Source of the DNA: Phaeobacter piscinae
Lineage (GTDB): Bacteria; Pseudomonadota; Alphaproteobacteria; Rhodobacterales; Rhodobacteraceae
DNA: 64,000 nt
NCBI RefSeq assembly: GCF_002407245.1
Contig: NZ_CP010681.1
Span: forward strand, 2,108,001 to 2,172,000
Direction: 5' to 3'
The position numbers and the translations under genes are program-made. Within the stretch, counting starts at the first letter, position 1; each line of letters begins with the position of its first letter. The notes under the pieces were generated by a model, which searched no databases, had not been told where the DNA came from, and saw only the letters and a program-made list of their open reading frames with translations. This document shows, in pieces, positions 26,686-36,113 of the stretch.

Positions 26686-27459
26686 TCAGTTCTGCACCGC
26701 AAGGCGATAAGGCGCCGGGTCCCAACCGCAAGCGTAGCCATCGCCATCGGGATCAAGTGCCTGACGGTCACGCTTCGGCCCGCCTGCTGCAAGAAAGGCG
26801 ATCTGGGCCAGTTCTGGCGACGCAAAGCCCGCGCAATTGCGCGAGGAGCGCGCCGCAAGATTGATGCCCGAGCGCGAATAGATGCGCTGCCCGCGCGGAT
26901 TGGAGGTGCTCAGCGCGTAGCGAACGATATTGGGATCACGGCTGCCACTGCGGGTGGGCACGGCAGTCGGGCTCACCACCTGATATTGCGCGCGCTGACG
27001 GGCCAGCCGCTCTGCGTCGCTTTCTATGCTCTGACGCGAGGCAACCGCGTCAAAGTCATTCTCGTCCGAAATCTGCGGATTGCCCGCAAGCGCCGGTGCC
27101 GGGTTGGAGGGGCTGGCCTCAATCGGGGCGGTGCCGGAATTGCTGCGTGCGGCCTCTAGTGCCGCTGCGGTCTCCCGCGCGATGTCATCGCTGCTGCCGC
27201 CGGAGGAGGCGAGTGTTCCCGCACCACTGGTGCGCGCCGCCACGCGGGGCGCGGGCTGCACAGCGCGCGGCAGAGGCTCGCTGGCGACCCGTGCCGGTGG
27301 CACCAGTGGATCGCCGTTGATGGTGGTGCCGGTCGCAGGCGCCCCGTCGAAGGGGCTGGAGCCAAACCCGGCCTCTGGCCCGCTGTCGGGCACCGGGGGT
27401 TGGCACGCGGCCAGCAGGACAAGGCTGCTGGTCGCAAGGATGGACCGGAATGCACGCAT
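26686..27459 (-). CDS. Lipoprotein with excalibur-like C-terminus
   Basis: 257 residues. Lipobox LLAAC after a hydrophobic signal (about 5-21), so predicted lipid-anchored. A long low-complexity Ala/Pro/Ser-rich middle, then a conserved C-terminal segment: GRKRDRQALDPDGDGYACGWDP-like DPDGDGYACGWDPAPYR, the excalibur calcium-binding pattern with a paired cysteine in NCAGFAS. Such domains occur in surface proteins. AGGTGG lies 6 bases before the ATG. It precedes the amidase by 16 bp and probably forms an operon with it; role in the cell wall is inferred. Confidence 0.7.
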   Translation of the reverse strand: MRAFRSILATSSLVLLAACQPPVPDSGPEAGFGSSPFDGAPATGTTINGDPLVPPARVASEPLPRAVQPAPRVAARTSGAGTLASSGGSSDDIARETAAALEAARSNSGTAPIEASPSNPAPALAGNPQISDENDFDAVASRQSIESDAERLARQRAQYQVVSPTAVPTRSGSRDPNIVRYALSTSNPRGQRIYSRSGINLAARSSRNCAGFASPELAQIAFLAAGGPKRDRQALDPDGDGYACGWDPAPYRLAVQN

Positions 27460-27498
27460 GATCACCACCTGTTTGTTCTGCTCAGATCAGAACCGGGT

Positions 27499-28986
27499 TT
27501 ACCACCAATGCCCTGGCTTGGCCACAAACCCGGCAGCCTCTTCCAGCGCATAGGCTGTATTCAGCAGATCACCCTCTTCCCAGGGGCGGCCAATCAGTTG
27601 CAGACCAAGCGGCAGCCCTTTGGCATCAACACCAGCAGGCACGGAAATCCCCGGCAGACCGGCGAGGTTCACGGTCACGGTGAAGACGTCGTTCAGATAC
27701 ATCTGCACCGGATCCGCGTCGATCATTTCCCCCAAACCAAAGGCCGCAGAGGGCGTGGCCGGTGTCAGGATCGCGTCGATACCCTGCGCAAAAACATCCT
27801 CGAAGTCCTTTTTGATCAGGGTACGGACCTTGCGGGCACGATTGTAGTAGGCGTCATAGAAACCTGCGGAAAGCACATAGGTACCAACCATCACACGGCG
27901 CTGCACCTCATGGCCGAAGCCCGCGGCGCGGGTTTTCTCGTACATCTCGGTGATGCCGTCGCCGCCCTCCAGCGTGGCGCGCTGACCGTAGCGCACACCG
28001 TCGTAGCGTGCGAGGTTTGATGACGCCTCAGCAGGGGCAATCACGTAGTAGGCTGGCAGCGCGTATTTGGTGTGCGGCAGGGAAATATCGACGATCTCGG
28101 CGCCTGCTGCGCGCAGCATCTCCGCCCCTTCGGACCAGAGTTTCTCAATCTCCGCAGGCATGCCATCCATGCGGTATTCGCGCGGGATGCCGATTTTCTT
28201 GCCTTTGATATCACCGGTCAGCATTGCCTCAAAATTCGGCACCGCCAGATCGGCGCTGGTGCTGTCCTTGGGGTCGTGGCCACACATCGCCTCAAGCATC
28301 ATCGCCGCATCGCGCACCGATTTGGTCATCGGACCGGCCTGATCCAGCGAGGAGGCAAAGGCCACCACACCCCAGCGCGAGCAGCGCCCGTAAGTGGGTT
28401 TGATGCCGGTGATACCGGTAAAGGCCGCAGGCTGACGAATCGACCCGCCGGTATCGGTGCCAGTTGCCGCCAGGCACAGATCAGCAGCCACAGCAGATGC
28501 CGACCCACCGGAGGAGCCGCCCGGTGTCAGTTGGGCCTCATCGCCCTCGCGCCGCCAGGGGCTGACTGCGTTGCCATAGACAGATGTCTCGTTGGATGAG
28601 CCCATCGCGAATTCATCCATGTTCAGCTTGCCCAGCATAACCGCACCAGAATCCTGCAACTGCTGGGAGACGGTGGATTCATACTCGGGCTTGAAGCCTT
28701 CCAAGATGCCAGAGGCCGCCTGACTGTCGACACCTTTGGTGCAGAACAGATCCTTGATGCCAATGGGAAGGCCACACATGGCAGGCGCGTCGCCTGCCTT
28801 GATCCGTACGTCCGCCGCCTTAGCGCGTTCCAGCGCAATCTCGGGCGTCTTGTGCACGAAGGCATTCAGCGCATCCGCGGCATCAATCGCTTTCAGACAG
28901 GCCTCGGTCAGCTCGACAGAGGTGGTTTCGCCCTTGCGCAATGCGTCACGAGCGGCGGACAGGGTCAGTTTGTTCAGTTCGGTCAT
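27499..28986 (-). CDS. gatA: Asp/Glu-tRNA amidotransferase subunit A
   Basis: 495 residues, full length. The amidase-signature catalytic triad is readable: K78 (GIKDLFC), S158 (GGSSGG) and S182 ([14 protein letters not shown]). GatCAB converts Glu-tRNA(Gln) or Asp-tRNA(Asn) to Gln- or Asn-tRNA; the A subunit hydrolyses glutamine and passes the ammonia on. gatC lies 3 bp upstream in the same operon; gatB, needed for function, is not in the window and must lie elsewhere. Confidence 0.96.
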   Translation of the reverse strand: MTELNKLTLSAARDALRKGETTSVELTEACLKAIDAADALNAFVHKTPEIALERAKAADVRIKAGDAPAMCGLPIGIKDLFCTKGVDSQAASGILEGFKPEYESTVSQQLQDSGAVMLGKLNMDEFAMGSSNETSVYGNAVSPWRREGDEAQLTPGGSSGGSASAVAADLCLAATGTDTGGSIRQPAAFTGITGIKPTYGRCSRWGVVAFASSLDQAGPMTKSVRDAAMMLEAMCGHDPKDSTSADLAVPNFEAMLTGDIKGKKIGIPREYRMDGMPAEIEKLWSEGAEMLRAAGAEIVDISLPHTKYALPAYYVIAPAEASSNLARYDGVRYGQRATLEGGDGITEMYEKTRAAGFGHEVQRRVMVGTYVLSAGFYDAYYNRARKVRTLIKKDFEDVFAQGIDAILTPATPSAAFGLGEMIDADPVQMYLNDVFTVTVNLAGLPGISVPAGVDAKGLPLGLQLIGRPWEEGDLLNTAYALEEAAGFVAKPGHWW

Positions 28987-28989
28987 GTC

Positions 28990-29277
28990 TTATTCAACCA
29001 CCTTGGGCACTGCGAAAAAGCCTTCGCGGGCATCGGGAGCATTGGCGAGGATCTTGTCCTGCTGATTGCCATCCGTGACCTCATCCACCCGGCGCTTCAG
29101 CCGCTGCGGTGTTACGGAGGTCATTGGCTCGACGCCTTCGACGTCCACCTCGTTCAGCTGCTCGATAAAGCCGAGGATGGTGTTGAACTCATCTGCCAGA
29201 GCGGGCAGCGCGTCCTCTTCGACCTTGATACGGGCCAGTTTGGCCACTTTGGCGGCGGTGCTTTGGTCAATCGACAT
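28990..29277 (-). CDS. gatC: Asp/Glu-tRNA amidotransferase subunit C
   Basis: 95 residues, small helical subunit that clamps GatA to GatB. Features MSIDQSTAAKVAKLARIKVE and the C-terminal PKVVE. ATG at 29277 is preceded by GAGG on the minus strand; an in-frame GTG-type extension to 29289 is not needed. Ends 3 bp before gatA. Confidence 0.93.
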   Translation of the reverse strand: MSIDQSTAAKVAKLARIKVEEDALPALADEFNTILGFIEQLNEVDVEGVEPMTSVTPQRLKRRVDEVTDGNQQDKILANAPDAREGFFAVPKVVE

Positions 29278-29472
29278 GGAAACCCTCATCTCGTGTTAGC
29301 ACGCATTTACCGCCGCACCGCCGCCGCCGCAAGCCTGCGGGCGCGTGAAAGCCCCGGGAATTCGACCCCAAGGCACCTGAGCCTGTGGATTTTTGCCTCT
29401 GCCACGATAGGCTTGAGACAGGACGACGCCCCGACCGGGCCGGATCGCAACCGCAGTGAGGGAGTATAGGAC

Positions 29473-30165
29473 ATGGAGATCATCTGGCTGGGCCACGGCA
29501 GTTTTCGCATCGAGACCGCAGGACAGGTTCTGCTGGTTGATCCCTGGCTGACCGGCAATCCGATGCTGCGCGACGATCAGCACGAGGCCGCCATCGCAGG
29601 CGCCACCCATATTATCCTGACCCATGCCCATTTTGACCATGTCATTGACGTGCTGGCGCTGGCGCGGCGGCTGAATGTGCCGATTGTGGGCCAATATGAC
29701 CTGATGGGTATCTGGGGGGAAACCGAAGATGTGACCACCATCGGCTTCAACAAGGGCGGCACTGTCAATCTGGACGGGCCAAACCTCGCCATGGTTCCGG
29801 CCTCTCACAGCTCAACTTTTGCAACGCAGGATGGGTTACGAACAGCGGGCAGCGAGGTGGGGTATATGCTGATGAGCGAAGGGAAAACGCTTTATATCTC
29901 AGGCGATACCGGGGTGATGGCGGATATGGATTGGATCGGCGACTACTACAAACCCGACATCGGCATCCTGAGCGCTGGGGGCCATTTCACCATGGATATG
30001 GCGCAGACGGCCTATGCGGCGAAACGGTATTTCAATTTCAAAACGTTGATCCCCTGCCACTACCGCACCTTCCCGATCCTGGAGCAGAGCGCTGAGAAAC
30101 TGGCGGATGCCCTGCCGGAGGTGACGGTGATCGAACCGCAGGTGCTCGAGGCGATCAAGCTATAA
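29473..30165 (+). CDS. MBL-fold metal-dependent hydrolase (UPF0173)
   Basis: 230 residues. The HxHxDH motif is LTHAHFDH with H51, H53, D55 and H56; further zinc-site features are SGDTGVM and the C-terminal CHYRTFP. UPF0173 proteins are cytosolic metallo-beta-lactamase-fold hydrolases of unknown biological role; some members hydrolyse phosphodiesters or lactones. GAGGGAGTATAGGAC precedes the ATG. It is divergent from the gatCA operon and converges with tag. Confidence 0.9.
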   Translation: MEIIWLGHGSFRIETAGQVLLVDPWLTGNPMLRDDQHEAAIAGATHIILTHAHFDHVIDVLALARRLNVPIVGQYDLMGIWGETEDVTTIGFNKGGTVNLDGPNLAMVPASHSSTFATQDGLRTAGSEVGYMLMSEGKTLYISGDTGVMADMDWIGDYYKPDIGILSAGGHFTMDMAQTAYAAKRYFNFKTLIPCHYRTFPILEQSAEKLADALPEVTVIEPQVLEAIKL

Positions 30166-30203
30166 GCGCCGTCGGGGCACCAGATGACCTGCGGGTTAGG
30201 ACC

Positions 30204-30827
30204 TCAACCCGCCTGCTGCACAGCGGGGGAGGTGAAGGCGGCGCGGGCTTTGGCGGCTTTTTGTCTGCAGATACAGTCTGTTGCGTGGTCATTCACCAGC
30301 CCCATCGCCTGCATGAAGGCAAAGCAGGTGGTGGGTCCGACGAATTTCCAGCCGCGTTTTTTCAGCTCCTTTGACAGCGCAATCGACTGCGGCGTGATGG
30401 AGGCGGTCTGCGGCGGTACCTGATCGTCCGGCCCCGGCTCATAGCTCCAGAAAAACGCAGCAAGAGATCCTTCGGCGACGACCATTTCCTCTGCCCGACG
30501 CGCGTTGTTGATCACCGCCTCAATCTTGCCGCGGTGGCGAATGATACCTGCGTCCTGCAAAAGGCGGTCCACGTCCTGAGGGCCAAACCGGGCGACACGG
30601 GTCCAGTCGAACCCCGCAAAGGCGGCCCGGAAATTCTCGCGTTTGGCCAGAATGGTGCGCCAGCTCAGACCTGACTGAAAACTCTCAAGACAAATCTTCT
30701 CAAACAGACGCTGATCATCCGCAACCGGATAGCCCCATTCGTGATCATGATAGGGCAGAAACTCCGGAACGGATCCAGCCCAGCCACAGCGCGACTGCCC
30801 GTCAGGGGCTAGAAAATCCTTGCTCAT
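30204..30827 (-). CDS. tag: DNA-3-methyladenine glycosylase I
   Basis: 207 residues. Excises 3-methyladenine from alkylated DNA. Family features: C14 and H27 or H29 in the N-terminal zinc snap (RCGWAG, HDHEWGYP), GLSWRTILAKRENFR in the binding pocket, and the C-terminal pair in VNDHATDCICR. Cytoplasmic. Begins 39 bp before the end of the MBL hydrolase's stop, facing it, and follows tadA on the same strand with a 61-bp gap. Confidence 0.93.
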   Translation of the reverse strand: MSKDFLAPDGQSRCGWAGSVPEFLPYHDHEWGYPVADDQRLFEKICLESFQSGLSWRTILAKRENFRAAFAGFDWTRVARFGPQDVDRLLQDAGIIRHRGKIEAVINNARRAEEMVVAEGSLAAFFWSYEPGPDDQVPPQTASITPQSIALSKELKKRGWKFVGPTTCFAFMQAMGLVNDHATDCICRQKAAKARAAFTSPAVQQAG

Positions 30828-30888
30828 ATCTCTCTGCCCTCCTGCGGCGCGACCGGACTATTAGGCTATGGGCAGCACAGCAGCCGGG

Positions 30889-31350
30889 TCAACCATCCGC
30901 CGAACGGCGCGCAGCAAAGAAAGCCTTCAGCAGGGTTTCAGCCGGTTCTGCGCTAATGCCCTCATAGACCTCTGGCGCGTGATGCGCCTGCGGATGCGAG
31001 AACACGCAAGCCCCATGCGCCACGCCGCCGGACTTGGGATCGGACGCACCGTAGTAGACACGGCGAATGCGGGCCGCGGCAATAGCGGCGGCGCACATCG
31101 CGCAGGGTTCCAGCGTCACATAGAGATCATGGCCATTGAGGCGCTCCGACCCGGCGGCAGCGCAGGCGTCGCGGATCACCAACACTTCGGCATGGGCGGT
31201 CGGGTCGCTCCACTCTCGGGTGCGATTGCCTGCCCGGGCGACCACCTGCCCCGCTGGGGAGATCAGGACGGCCCCCACCGGCACCTCCCCGCGCGCGGCT
31301 GCGGCACGGGCTTCGGCAAGGGCGATATCCATGTGAGAACGAAACGGCAT
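30889..31350 (-). CDS. tadA: tRNA-specific adenosine deaminase
   Basis: 153 residues. Zinc-dependent deaminase that makes inosine at the wobble position of tRNA-Arg(ACG). Catalytic motif HAE at H53-E55 (TAHAEVLVI) and the PCAMC motif with C83 and C86. Length is normal. It is divergent from rluB, 62 bp away. Confidence 0.94.
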   Translation of the reverse strand: MPFRSHMDIALAEARAAAARGEVPVGAVLISPAGQVVARAGNRTREWSDPTAHAEVLVIRDACAAAGSERLNGHDLYVTLEPCAMCAAAIAAARIRRVYYGASDPKSGGVAHGACVFSHPQAHHAPEVYEGISAEPAETLLKAFFAARRSADG

Positions 31351-31412
31351 AGCCCCTCCCTGCCCCAGAATGGGAGCTTTCGCAACTGCGCGGAATGATC
31401 TATGGCCTCAGT

Positions 31413-32717
31413 ATGAGCAAAACACCATCTTCCCCCAGGGGCCAGCGCCCCGGTGCGGCGAAACCCGCCCGCGCCAGCAAGAAACCGACAGATACAGCTG
31501 TGACCGGTGACAGCCCCGAGGGCGACCGCATTGCCAAGGTCCTGTCACGGGCCGGCGTCGCCTCGCGGCGCGAAGCCGAGCGGATGATCGCCGAAGGGCG
31601 CGTTGCGGTAAACGGCAAGATCATCGACAGCCCGGCGCTGAATGTGGTGTTGGGGAAGGATCGGATTGCGGTGGATGGCGCCCCTGTGCAGGATCCGGAA
31701 CCACCCCGGCTGTGGCTCTATCACAAGCCGTCGGGCCTGGTGACCACCACCAGTGACGAGCTGGACCGCAAGACCATCTTTGACGAACTGCCTGAGGATA
31801 TGCCCCGCGTGATGACCGTGGGGCGGCTGGACCTCAACTCCGAAGGGCTGCTGCTGCTGACCAATGACGGCGGTATCAAGCGACAGCTGGAGCTGCCCTC
31901 CACCGGCTGGCTGCGCCGCTACCGTGTGCGCATCAACGGGCGCCCCAAAGACACCGATTTTGAACCGCTGCGTCAGGGGCTGGTGATCGAGGGGGAGCGC
32001 TTTCAGCCGATGACCGTCGCGCTGGACCGCCAGCAGGGGGCCAACGCATGGCTCACCATCGGCCTGCGCGAGGGCAAGAACCGCGAAATCCGCCGTGCCA
32101 TCGAAGACATCGGATTTACCGTGAACCGCCTGCTGCGGCTGTCTTACGGTCCGTTCCAGCTGGGCAGCCTCAAACCTGGTGAAGTCGAAGAGCTGCGCCC
32201 CCGCGTGGTGCGCGATCAGCTGGGGCTGGAGACGCCGGAGACCGAGGCAGACGAGAAGCCCAAACGCCCGACCCGCCCGGCGCGTGGACGCCCCGGTGCG
32301 GGCAAACCTGGGACAGCGCCCGGCGCGAAACCAGATTTCAAATCAGGCGGTAAGCCGGGCGGAAAACAACCGGGTGGCAAACAACCCGGCGGGAAACCAT
32401 CAGGGCGATCCTTCGGCGCATCAGATCGCCCGGGCGACAAAGGCAGCGAGCGTTCCGGTGGCCGCTCCACTGGAAAACCAGACGGCAAATTTGCTGGCAA
32501 GGGCAAACCCGCAGGCCGGGCAACTGACCGTTCCGCAGACAGACCCGGGGGTAAGCCTGCGGGCAAATTCGGCGGCAAGCCAATCGGCAAACCCGGCAGC
32601 AAACCCGCAGGTGGCGGCGCCAGCCGGGACACAGGGCGCGATTCCGGGCGCGGTCCAGGCCGCAACTCTGGAAAAGGTGCCGCACCGCGTGGTGGCGGCA
32701 AACCAACGCGCCGCTGA
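31413..32717 (+). CDS. rluB: 23S rRNA pseudouridine synthase RluB-like
   Basis: 434 residues. N-terminal S4 RNA-binding domain (about 38-83), catalytic domain with GRLD (137-140) whose D140 is the nucleophile in [18 protein letters not shown], and the [14 protein letters not shown] motif. It makes a pseudouridine near position 2605 of 23S rRNA in homologues. The last 155 residues form a low-complexity Gly/Lys/Pro/Arg tail of imperfect GKP and GGKP repeats, much longer than the RluB core (about 280) and probably a basic disordered RNA-binding tail. Start at 31413 (MSKTPSS) fits the family; 31395 is possible. Confidence 0.88.
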   Translation: MSKTPSSPRGQRPGAAKPARASKKPTDTAVTGDSPEGDRIAKVLSRAGVASRREAERMIAEGRVAVNGKIIDSPALNVVLGKDRIAVDGAPVQDPEPPRLWLYHKPSGLVTTTSDELDRKTIFDELPEDMPRVMTVGRLDLNSEGLLLLTNDGGIKRQLELPSTGWLRRYRVRINGRPKDTDFEPLRQGLVIEGERFQPMTVALDRQQGANAWLTIGLREGKNREIRRAIEDIGFTVNRLLRLSYGPFQLGSLKPGEVEELRPRVVRDQLGLETPETEADEKPKRPTRPARGRPGAGKPGTAPGAKPDFKSGGKPGGKQPGGKQPGGKPSGRSFGASDRPGDKGSERSGGRSTGKPDGKFAGKGKPAGRATDRSADRPGGKPAGKFGGKPIGKPGSKPAGGGASRDTGRDSGRGPGRNSGKGAAPRGGGKPTRR

Positions 32718-32828
32718 GCGCCCTGCCCTGAGAAACTGCGCCCGACTTCTCAGAGTTCCCCCTAGCAAGATGCCGCTGCATATCCTAAGTTTCCAATTGC
32801 TTGCAGCGCTCATCTTGGGGGAACAGAC

Positions 32829-32903
32829 GTGCAGAAACTCGCCTTTGTGGCCTTGCTGATCCTGATGATTGGCCTGGCAACCGGCTGGCTGGTCGGAGGC
32901 TGA
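32829..32903 (+). CDS. 24-residue hydrophobic small ORF upstream of xpaC
   Basis: GTG start preceded by GGGGGAACAG, encoding MQKLAFVALLILMIGLATGW and a short glycine tail: one membrane helix and nothing else. It ends (TGA) just 4 bp before the ATG of the XpaC-like gene, so translational coupling is possible. No known family is recognised; it could be a membrane-anchored microprotein or a leader peptide. Confidence 0.55.
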   Translation: MQKLAFVALLILMIGLATGWLVGG

Positions 32904-32907
32904 TCCC

Positions 32908-33825
32908 ATGGCACAGCGTTTTGGCGGCAAATACAGCCCGGATGGCCGCGACAAAGGGGCCGACAAAGACCCTGCCTCCGGTCACAGCACCTCCAGCGCC
33001 AACGGCTACCGCAGCGCCAAAGTCGACCCCGTCGGCATGCGCGCCAATCTGATGGCGCTGCCTGCGGGACTGGTGGCGCTGATGTCTGTCTTCTCGGATG
33101 CAGCCGGTCTGGCGTTTGGCCTGCTTGCCGCAGCAACTTGGGCCGGTTCGGCCTATCTGCTGCGCGATGGTCTGCGGGCTGAAGCCGCCTATGATGATCG
33201 CAAAGTAGCCCGCCGCCCTGCCCTGCCACGCAAAATCCTGGCCGCCCTACTCTGCGGTGTCGGTGCCGTGTTTGCGGCCTGGCGGCAGGATCCCGGCGCC
33301 CTCAGCGCGCTGATCTATGCCGCGGCGACAGCTGGCCTGCATCTCGCCGCCTTTGGCCTTGATCCCCTGCGGGATAAGGGCGCCGAGGGCATTGATGATT
33401 TCCAGCGTGATCGCGTCGCCCGTGTTGTAGACGAGGCCGAAACCTATCTTGCGGCAATGACCGATGCCGCCCTGCGCGCCCGAGACCGTCAGGTCGAACA
33501 GCGGGTTGAGGCCTTTCAGGAGGTGGCGCGTGACCTCTTTCGTACGGTTGAGGAAGACCCCCGCGATTTGACCGGTGCGCGGCGCTATCTCACCGTCTAT
33601 TTAATGGGCGCGCGCGATGCGACGATCAAATTTGCCGATATCTATACCCGCAGTGGCGACACCAAATCGCGTGAGGACTATCTGACTCTGCTGCGCGATC
33701 TTGAGGAGAACTTTGCCGCCCGCACCCGCAAGATGCTGCTGGAAGATCGCACCGATCTGACCGTTGAAATCGACGTGCTGCGGGATCGTTTGCAGCGCGA
33801 GGGCGTTCATCTGGACACCCGCTGA
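32908..33825 (+). CDS. XpaC-like protein (5-bromo-4-chloroindolyl phosphate hydrolysis family)
   Basis: 305 residues. Hydrophobic segments at about 48-84 (two) and 109-150 (two) form a four-helix membrane part; the C-terminal half (160-305) is a charged helical cytoplasmic domain with VARVVDEAETYLAAM and YLTVYLMGARDATIKFADIY. The family name comes from a Bacillus gene whose loss changes X-phos hydrolysis; the real role is unknown. It always tends to pair with TelA, which follows 22 bp downstream. Confidence 0.82.
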   Translation: MAQRFGGKYSPDGRDKGADKDPASGHSTSSANGYRSAKVDPVGMRANLMALPAGLVALMSVFSDAAGLAFGLLAAATWAGSAYLLRDGLRAEAAYDDRKVARRPALPRKILAALLCGVGAVFAAWRQDPGALSALIYAAATAGLHLAAFGLDPLRDKGAEGIDDFQRDRVARVVDEAETYLAAMTDAALRARDRQVEQRVEAFQEVARDLFRTVEEDPRDLTGARRYLTVYLMGARDATIKFADIYTRSGDTKSREDYLTLLRDLEENFAARTRKMLLEDRTDLTVEIDVLRDRLQREGVHLDTR

Positions 33826-33847
33826 CACAGCCATAAGGAATTTGCAC

Positions 33848-35044
33848 ATGTCCGAGACGACCCAGAAGAAAGCCGCCAAGGAAACGCAAATCGTTTCCGA
33901 GATCACCGCGATTGAACTGCCGGAACCGGTGGCTGAGATCCAGTCGCTGGAGCAGGCCGATGAGGCCACCAGCGCCGATATCCAGTCCCGTATGGCGCAG
34001 ATCGACATGTCGGACAGCAATTCGATCATCAATTTTGGCTCCGGTGCCCAGGCGGAATTGCAGCAGATCAGCCAGGCCATGCTGACCGATGTCCGCAACA
34101 AGGACGTTGGCCCGGCCGGTGACAGCCTGCGCAATATCGTGACCACCATCCGCGGGTTTTCGGTGTCGGAACTGGATGTGCGCCGCAAGCGCAGTTTCTG
34201 GGAGCGTCTACTGGGGCGCGCGGCGCCTTTTGCCAAGTTCACCGCCCGATTTGAGGATGTTCAGGGCCAGATCGACCGGATTACCGATAATCTCCTCGGC
34301 CATGAGCATCAGCTGCTCAAGGATATCAAATCGCTGGATCTGCTCTATGCCAAGACGCTGAGCTTCTATGATGAGCTGGCGCTTTATATCGCCGCAGGAG
34401 AGGCCAAGCTGGCCGAGCTGGATGCCAATGAAATCCCGGCCCTGGAAGCCGCTGTTGCCGCTGCGCCTGAGAGCGATCAGGTGATGCGCGCACAGGAGCT
34501 GCGCGATATGCGCGCGGCCCGCGACGATCTGGAGCGTCGGGTGCATGATCTGAAACTGACCCGTCAGGTCACCATGCAGTCGCTGCCTTCGATCCGGCTG
34601 GTTCAGGAGAACGACAAATCGCTGGTGACCAAGATCAACTCAACGCTGGTGAACACGGTGCCGCTCTGGGAGACCCAGCTGGCGCAGGCGGTCACCATCC
34701 AGCGCTCAGCCGAGGCTGCGGCCGCCGTGCGTGATGCCAATGATCTGACCAATGAGCTGCTGACCTCCAACGCTGCCAATCTGCGCGAAACCAACAAGGT
34801 GATCCGTCAGGAGATGGAACGCGGCGTTTTCGACATCGAAGCGGTGAAGCAGGCCAATGCCGATCTGATCGGAACCATCCAGGAAAGCCTGCAGATCGCC
34901 GACGACGGCAAGGCCAAACGCGCTGCGGCTGAGGAAGATTTGAAAAAGATGGAAGCCGAGCTGCGCGACACATTGGCCGCCGCCAAAGCGCGCCGCGACG
35001 GTGTAGGCGACACAGCTGCCACGGCGGTCCCCGGCACCGCATGA
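33848..35044 (+). CDS. telA: TelA toxic-anion resistance family protein
   Basis: 398 residues, almost entirely helical with long coiled-coil stretches (about 70-390) and no membrane helix. Landmarks: SNSIINFGSGAQAELQQISQ, RKRSFWERLLGR and ITDNLLGHEHQLLKDIKSLD. The family was named for tellurite resistance and is linked to envelope stress (colicin, antibiotics). Second gene of the pair with XpaC. It overlaps the next gene by the ATGA tetranucleotide. Toxic-anion resistance is the family label, not shown here. Confidence 0.88.
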   Translation: MSETTQKKAAKETQIVSEITAIELPEPVAEIQSLEQADEATSADIQSRMAQIDMSDSNSIINFGSGAQAELQQISQAMLTDVRNKDVGPAGDSLRNIVTTIRGFSVSELDVRRKRSFWERLLGRAAPFAKFTARFEDVQGQIDRITDNLLGHEHQLLKDIKSLDLLYAKTLSFYDELALYIAAGEAKLAELDANEIPALEAAVAAAPESDQVMRAQELRDMRAARDDLERRVHDLKLTRQVTMQSLPSIRLVQENDKSLVTKINSTLVNTVPLWETQLAQAVTIQRSAEAAAAVRDANDLTNELLTSNAANLRETNKVIRQEMERGVFDIEAVKQANADLIGTIQESLQIADDGKAKRAAAEEDLKKMEAELRDTLAAAKARRDGVGDTAATAVPGTA

Positions 35045-36015
35045 GCAAGGCCCACCCCATAAGACCGCGGCCGCCCCGGCGGCGATTGATCCCAGCGGTG
35101 CTCGCCACGCTCGCTGGGACGGCGCTTCTGATGGGGTGCGATCCACTGGCTGAGCGCACCTCGCTGGTGCCGCCGACGCGACCCGCAGGTCTCGCGCCGG
35201 CGCCAAAGCCCCCTTCTGCCGAAAGCCAGCGTCTGGCCCGCTACTACGGCGCACTGCAGCAGGATCTGCTGACCCGTGGGCTGTTGCGCACCGATGGTGG
35301 CGGGCCAGAGACGCCTTATGATGCGGACGATCTGCGCCGGAATTTTGAACAGATTGCCTTTTACGACGAATATGGCAGCAATAACCTGCGCACCTCCGGG
35401 GCGTTGGGGCGTTGGCAGGGGCCGGTGCGTCTGCGCGCCGACTTCGGCCCCTCCGTCAGCGCGGAGCAACAGCAGAAAGACCGCGCAACGCTGGAGGCCT
35501 ACGCCGCCCGTCTGGCCCGGATCACCGGTCATCCCATCAGCACAACGACCAGCCGTGCCCGCGCCAATTTCAATGTGATCTTTGCCGGCGCGGATGACAG
35601 CGCCTATGTGGCGGGGCGGGTGCGGGACATCCTGCCGTCGATCAGCGACGCCGATCTTCAGGTCTTTGCCAACCCGCCGCAGAGCTATTATTGCCTGGTG
35701 CGCGCCGGGGGGCTGCAAGCGGATCCGTCATCCTATATGCGCGGAGTGGCTCTTATCCGCGCGGAACACCCCGATCTGGCCCGCCGGAGCTGTATCCACG
35801 AGGAGATCGCTCAGGGCCTTGGCCTGCGCAATGACAGCCCGCAGGCGCGGCCGTCAATCTTCAACGATGATGATGAATTTGCGCTGCTGACCAGTCAGGA
35901 CGAAAAACTTCTGCAAATCCTGTACGATCCGCGCCTGCGCCCCGGCATGTCCGCCGATGAGGCCCGGCCCATCGTGCAGGCGATTGCCTATGATATCATG
36001 GGGGAACCGCGCTAA
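35041..36015 (+). CDS. DUF2927 lipoprotein
   Basis: 324 residues. Lipobox LLMGC after a basic, hydrophobic signal (about 14-33), so predicted to be a lipoprotein outside the inner membrane. The body has the DUF2927 features: GRWQGPVRLRADFG, ANFNVIFAGADD, SYYCLVRAGG and SCIHEEIAQGLGLRNDS with HEE, reminiscent of a metallopeptidase zinc site (HExxH lacks the second histidine here). Translationally coupled to telA (ATGA overlap), which supports a shared function. Enzymatic role unknown. Confidence 0.8.
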   Translation: MSKAHPIRPRPPRRRLIPAVLATLAGTALLMGCDPLAERTSLVPPTRPAGLAPAPKPPSAESQRLARYYGALQQDLLTRGLLRTDGGGPETPYDADDLRRNFEQIAFYDEYGSNNLRTSGALGRWQGPVRLRADFGPSVSAEQQQKDRATLEAYAARLARITGHPISTTTSRARANFNVIFAGADDSAYVAGRVRDILPSISDADLQVFANPPQSYYCLVRAGGLQADPSSYMRGVALIRAEHPDLARRSCIHEEIAQGLGLRNDSPQARPSIFNDDDEFALLTSQDEKLLQILYDPRLRPGMSADEARPIVQAIAYDIMGEPR

Positions 36016-36113
36016 GCGCGGCTGTCTCCCGCCCGCGCCTCGGCGCGCCCAACATTGTGCTGCCCTGCACGCCCGCCATGATGCCAGCCGCATCGCCGAA
36101 GGAGGATGAAACC

